Origin: a virus
DNA: 58,149 bases
Direction: 5' to 3' (one strand)
IMG/VR virus record: IMGVR_UViG_3300049597_000678
Coordinates: 1 to 58,149 of that record
The notes under the pieces are model-generated. The model saw only the letters and a list, made by a program, of their open reading frames with translations. It had not been told where the DNA came from and made no database searches. This document shows, piece after piece, positions 55,736 to 58,149 of this stretch (position 1 is its first letter; each line of letters begins with the position of its first letter). The position numbers were made by a program, and so were the translations under genes.

Positions 55736-55761
55736 TTGTTTGTTTTGTTTAAGTTCTGATT

Positions 55762-55790
55762 AAGCCGGCACCAGCCGGCTTTTTCTTTTT
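55762..55790 (+). terminator. intrinsic terminator
   Basis: AAGCCGGC / GCCGGCTT hairpin and T-rich tail. Confidence 0.85.
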
Positions 55791-55792
55791 AG

Positions 55793-55858
55793 GTGGCCAT
55801 GCCCGCCCGGAGCCAGCTCTCCTCGGGCGCTCTCGAGGCGGGGCCGCTCCGGAAAATG
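55793..55858. repeat. 65-bp dispersed element, copy 2
   Basis: Copy of 51849-51914 containing CGGAGC and CGCTCCGG arms (55807-55852). Confidence 0.7.
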
Positions 55859-55880
55859 TACAAAAATATATTCTCTAAAA

Positions 55881-55913
55881 TTTTCAAGATTAAAGTATTT
55901 TGCCTATATTTAC
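55881..55913 (+). promoter_or_regulatory. early promoter, canonical
   Basis: TTTTCA at 55881, 18-base spacer, TATATTTAC at 55905. Confidence 0.85.
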
Positions 55914-55935
55914 TTATAACTTAAAACAAAACAAT

Positions 55936-56190
55936 ATGATTGATGTAATTTATGTGGCAGTTCTAGACTTTAATCTATGCAGCGTTAGCCTTTATGAGAT
56001 TGAAAAGCAAGAAGCATTGGATATTGCAGATGACCTAGATATTGAGTTTGAGATTGACACCTTAGATGAGATAGTATGTGAATATATGCATTCAAACCGC
56101 GGTCACCGAGCAAGCGAATGTCAGTATATGTTTTCAACTGAACCAATTCCTCTCCATATCCCATATCAAATAGAATTAACTGAAGAATAA
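55936..56190 (+). CDS. acidic early protein
   Basis: An 84 aa acidic alpha/beta protein from the ATG after the leader. Its layout (strand, EALDIADDL helix, acidic end) loosely recalls the 52753 product. Unknown family. Confidence 0.6.
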   Translation: MIDVIYVAVLDFNLCSVSLYEIEKQEALDIADDLDIEFEIDTLDEIVCEYMHSNRGHRASECQYMFSTEPIPLHIPYQIELTEE

Positions 56191-56212
56191 GTTTATTGAT
56201 TATTACCGCAGG

Positions 56213-56235
56213 GGCCAGGAGACTGGCCTTTTTTA
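56213..56235 (+). terminator. intrinsic terminator
   Basis: GGCCAG / CTGGCC hairpin and T tail. Confidence 0.85.
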
Positions 56236-56246
56236 GGCATTCCTCT

Positions 56247-56279
56247 CGGAGCGGGTAGCCAGAAGAGAAACCCGCTCCG
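56247..56279. repeat. GGAGCG hairpin, perfect 10-bp stem
   Basis: CGGAGCGGGT and ACCCGCTCCG, 13-base loop. One of the clearest copies of the element. Confidence 0.9.
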
Positions 56280-56307
56280 AATAATTGACAAAAAAATTTA
56301 AAATAAA

Positions 56308-56340
56308 TTTTCAGGATTAAAGTATTTTGCCTATATTTAC
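56308..56340 (+). promoter_or_regulatory. early promoter, canonical
   Basis: TTTTCA at 56308, 18-base spacer, TATATTTAC at 56332. Confidence 0.85.
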
Positions 56341-56363
56341 TATATAACTTAAAACAAAACAAG

Positions 56364-56723
56364 ATGAATATTGATGTTAACTTAATCTTACCTGAAGGTA
56401 AGGATTATCAGAGAGCCAAGGAGATGGACTTCTATAAACATGGCATGAGGAACTGGTTCTATGGGAACGGTGCGCCAATTCAAAGCCTAGCAGAGAAGCA
56501 AGCTAAACTTATTAAAGACCCTGTTAAATTAGTGCGCAGAGCCAAGGCAGTTGCAGCAGTGTGGGGCACTAGAGATTATCATGGGTATGCAAGTGGAGTA
56601 CCGAAGGAGGAAAACGTTTGGAATCCCTTTGAGAATGCCCTACGTGCAATGGGATTTACTCATGAACAGATCAATTCAATTAGCTCGCATAGAGAATCAG
56701 ATGAAGTATTAAGAAGAGCTTAA
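56364..56723 (+). CDS. hypothetical early protein
   Basis: A 119 aa basic, helical protein, with GNGAPIQSLAEKQAKLIKDP and a WGTRDYHGY stretch. Unknown family. Three bases before the next gene. Confidence 0.6.
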   Translation: MNIDVNLILPEGKDYQRAKEMDFYKHGMRNWFYGNGAPIQSLAEKQAKLIKDPVKLVRRAKAVAAVWGTRDYHGYASGVPKEENVWNPFENALRAMGFTHEQINSISSHRESDEVLRRA

Positions 56724-56726
56724 GAC

Positions 56727-57203
56727 ATGGAACTTATTCTAAAAATCAAGGACAATCTGCATATCATAGGGAATCGGATCTATAGCTACGAAACTGAGGT
56801 TGCCTCTATTGGCAAACACATTATCACTGCATACTCCACATACAGCAGAACTACAGGTAAACATGTAAACTTTATTTCACACCTATTAAACCTGCCAATC
56901 GTACACTCTACTCGTAAAAAGGCCGCCTATTCTAAATTGCAATATGGAGCCAGATGTAAGTATGATGGCAGCTTATCAAGCAAGGCTAGCATCTCCGTAG
57001 TCAATGAACTCAAGTCTGGAGCGAATCTCATGACTGCTTGTGCAAGATGCTGGAACAGTATGGGTAATCGAGACAGGTCAACAGTAAGAGATTATTATGG
57101 ATACACTGGCAAGGGAGCGGAGTTCGACGACCTGATTGTAATAGCCGGGCTCGGGATTATCATTACAGATGAAGCAATTGATTTATCAAAAATATCAATT
57201 TAA
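56727..57203 (+). CDS. hypothetical early protein
   Basis: A 158 aa basic protein with a central Tyr/Lys-rich part and a hydrophobic C-terminal strand (LIVIAGLGIIITDEAI). Unknown family. No terminator or GGAGCG hairpin separates it from the next promoter. Confidence 0.6.
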   Translation: MELILKIKDNLHIIGNRIYSYETEVASIGKHIITAYSTYSRTTGKHVNFISHLLNLPIVHSTRKKAAYSKLQYGARCKYDGSLSSKASISVVNELKSGANLMTACARCWNSMGNRDRSTVRDYYGYTGKGAEFDDLIVIAGLGIIITDEAIDLSKISI

Positions 57204-57204
57204 A

Positions 57205-57237
57205 TTTTCAGGTCCCAAAGATTCTCTGTATATTTAC
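57205..57237 (+). promoter_or_regulatory. early promoter, canonical
   Basis: TTTTCA at 57205, overlapping the end of the preceding gene's region, 18-base spacer, TATATTTAC at 57229. Confidence 0.85.
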
Positions 57238-57259
57238 TATATAACTTAAAATAAAAGTA

Positions 57260-58149
57260 ATGAAAGCAAAGCAAATAACTCTTAGTGCATCCTATATCAA
57301 ATCACTCAGTGTGGAGAATAAGATAAATTTCTTATCGAATGATATTTGCCCTGATGAAATTATTGAACTCTTATCAAATGATCGTAGCCATAGAGTAAGA
57401 GCCGCAATTGCTGCACACACTAATTGTCCAATTGAACTATTAATTAAGTACTCGAATGATGCGCACCCAGGGGTATTATGCGGTATTGCGAGTAATCCAA
57501 AAATTCCATATGATATCTTAGTTAAATTGTCAGATTCTGAGACAGATATAGTGGTAGTTGGCGTTGGTGAAAACCCTTCAATTGATTCTAAATTAAAGAA
57601 TAAAATTCTAGAGCGATTGGCATTTGAATTTAATTGCTACTATAACGCGGTAGAGAGCCTAATCGCAAGTCCGGAAATAAAATCTTCTCTTATTAATAAA
57701 TTATCTAAACACTCTAATTGGAATGTAAGGAGAGCGGTTGCAAGGAAGCCTTATCTCTCTAATGATGTAGTGAATCGCTTAGCCGGTGACAACGACTGTG
57801 ATGTACAAGATGCGATTCTGGAAAATGAATCATTAGAGATTACATCGAAAATGTTAAACATTCTTGTTAAGACGGGAAGTTGGCAGAATCGTCAAATCAT
57901 TGCATCACGTATGGATTGTCCCCTAGATGTATTAATCTATATTGCAGAAACAGACGATGATACTGATGTATTGAATTCTATGTTGAAGAATAGCAAGTGT
58001 CCGCTTGAAGTACTGGTGATTGTTGTTAACCGAGCCGATAGAGGAGAATCGTTAGGTACAGCAAGTGCAGCAGCACGAAGAAAGTTAACCCAAGCTATAA
58101 AATCAGGAGGACTTTTGGTTAAGGAACAAATTGAAGGAATGAAGACAAT
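57260..58149 (+). CDS. leucine-rich-variant/HEAT-like repeat protein, 3' truncated by window end
   Basis: ATG at 57260 after the early leader; open to the last base (296 codons, no stop). It is made of about 24-residue units such as DRSHRVRAAIAAHTNCPIEL and NWNVRRAVARKPYLSNDVV, with the pattern V-R-x-A-[IV]-A-x(3)-x-[CP]-x-x-[LV]-[LI]. This is typical of LRV/HEAT-type repeat solenoids, which bind proteins or nucleic acid. Target unknown. Confidence 0.8.
   Translation, partial: MKAKQITLSASYIKSLSVENKINFLSNDICPDEIIELLSNDRSHRVRAAIAAHTNCPIELLIKYSNDAHPGVLCGIASNPKIPYDILVKLSDSETDIVVVGVGENPSIDSKLKNKILERLAFEFNCYYNAVESLIASPEIKSSLINKLSKHSNWNVRRAVARKPYLSNDVVNRLAGDNDCDVQDAILENESLEITSKMLNILVKTGSWQNRQIIASRMDCPLDVLIYIAETDDDTDVLNSMLKNSKCPLEVLVIVVNRADRGESLGTASAAARRKLTQAIKSGGLLVKEQIEGMKT

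Noticed and set aside
47148-56279. CRISPR array from the regularly repeated GC-rich elements
   Set aside because: The repeats are spaced by genes, differ in length and arm, and there are no uniform spacers or cas genes.

Overview
The window is part of a large tailed-phage genome whose host is almost certainly a member of the Bacteroidetes (Bacteroidota). Several signs agree. Both sigma-70-type factors resemble the short RpoD of that phylum, and a bS21-like ribosomal protein resembles its bS21. Start codons follow A-rich leaders with no Shine-Dalgarno sequence. A lipoprotein and a secreted CAP-domain protein carry host-style signals, and DUF2693- and DUF4494-like families are present. A T4 relationship shows in a beta-glucosyltransferase homologue, a T4-type ATP-dependent DNA ligase, a baseplate-hub-like protein and T4-like late promoters (GATAAATAATAAAA). 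No host core gene operon, integrase, CRISPR array or tRNA gene was seen.

Layout. From 50 to 8203 lies a rightward run of virion or tail-type genes. From 8256 to 46685 lies a mosaic of late genes on both strands, most with their own late promoter. It contains very large hydrophobic proteins, a four-domain peptidoglycan hydrolase, NlpC/P60 and SGNH hydrolases, a Nudix hydrolase, a MoxR AAA+/VWA/metallopeptidase operon, an acidic core-like protein, two paralogous 550-590 aa proteins and a holin-like peptide. Islands of DNA-metabolism and expression genes lie inside it: beta-glucosyltransferase with a DUF1599/DUF6378-like partner, ligase, bS21 and a sigma factor. From about 41.7 kb the DNA becomes more GC-rich. 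At 44404-45487 there is about 1.1 kb without genes, full of direct and inverted repeats. From 45488 to the right edge is an early region of small rightward genes. Each unit is built to one plan: terminator, GC-rich GGAGCG hairpin, promoter TTTTCA-N18-TATATTTAC, leader TATAACTTAAAACAAAA, one or two genes.

The most interesting observation is that about twenty otherwise unrelated late proteins begin with the same kind of short N-terminal leader, roughly hydrophobic-K-x-[FY]-x-x-[WFY]-x-x-[VIL]-x-E. This resembles the capsid-targeting sequence of T4 internal proteins (MKTYQEFIAEA), which the prohead protease removes after Glu. I infer that the window encodes a large set of proteins packaged in the capsid and delivered with the DNA. 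The set includes cell-wall hydrolases, a Nudix enzyme, hydrophobic pre-toxin-like proteins and two parts of a MoxR ATPase/VWA/metallopeptidase machine. One family occurs as a late copy with the leader and an early copy without it, as expected of a detachable address tag.

Predicted working scheme: host polymerase reads the TTTTCA/TATATTTAC early cassettes; phage sigma factors shift transcription to the TAAATAATAAAA late promoters; the glucosyltransferase protects phage DNA; bS21 may retune host ribosomes late; late proteins are assembled or packaged; and holin and wall hydrolases act at exit or entry. Functions of most small early genes cannot be read from sequence.
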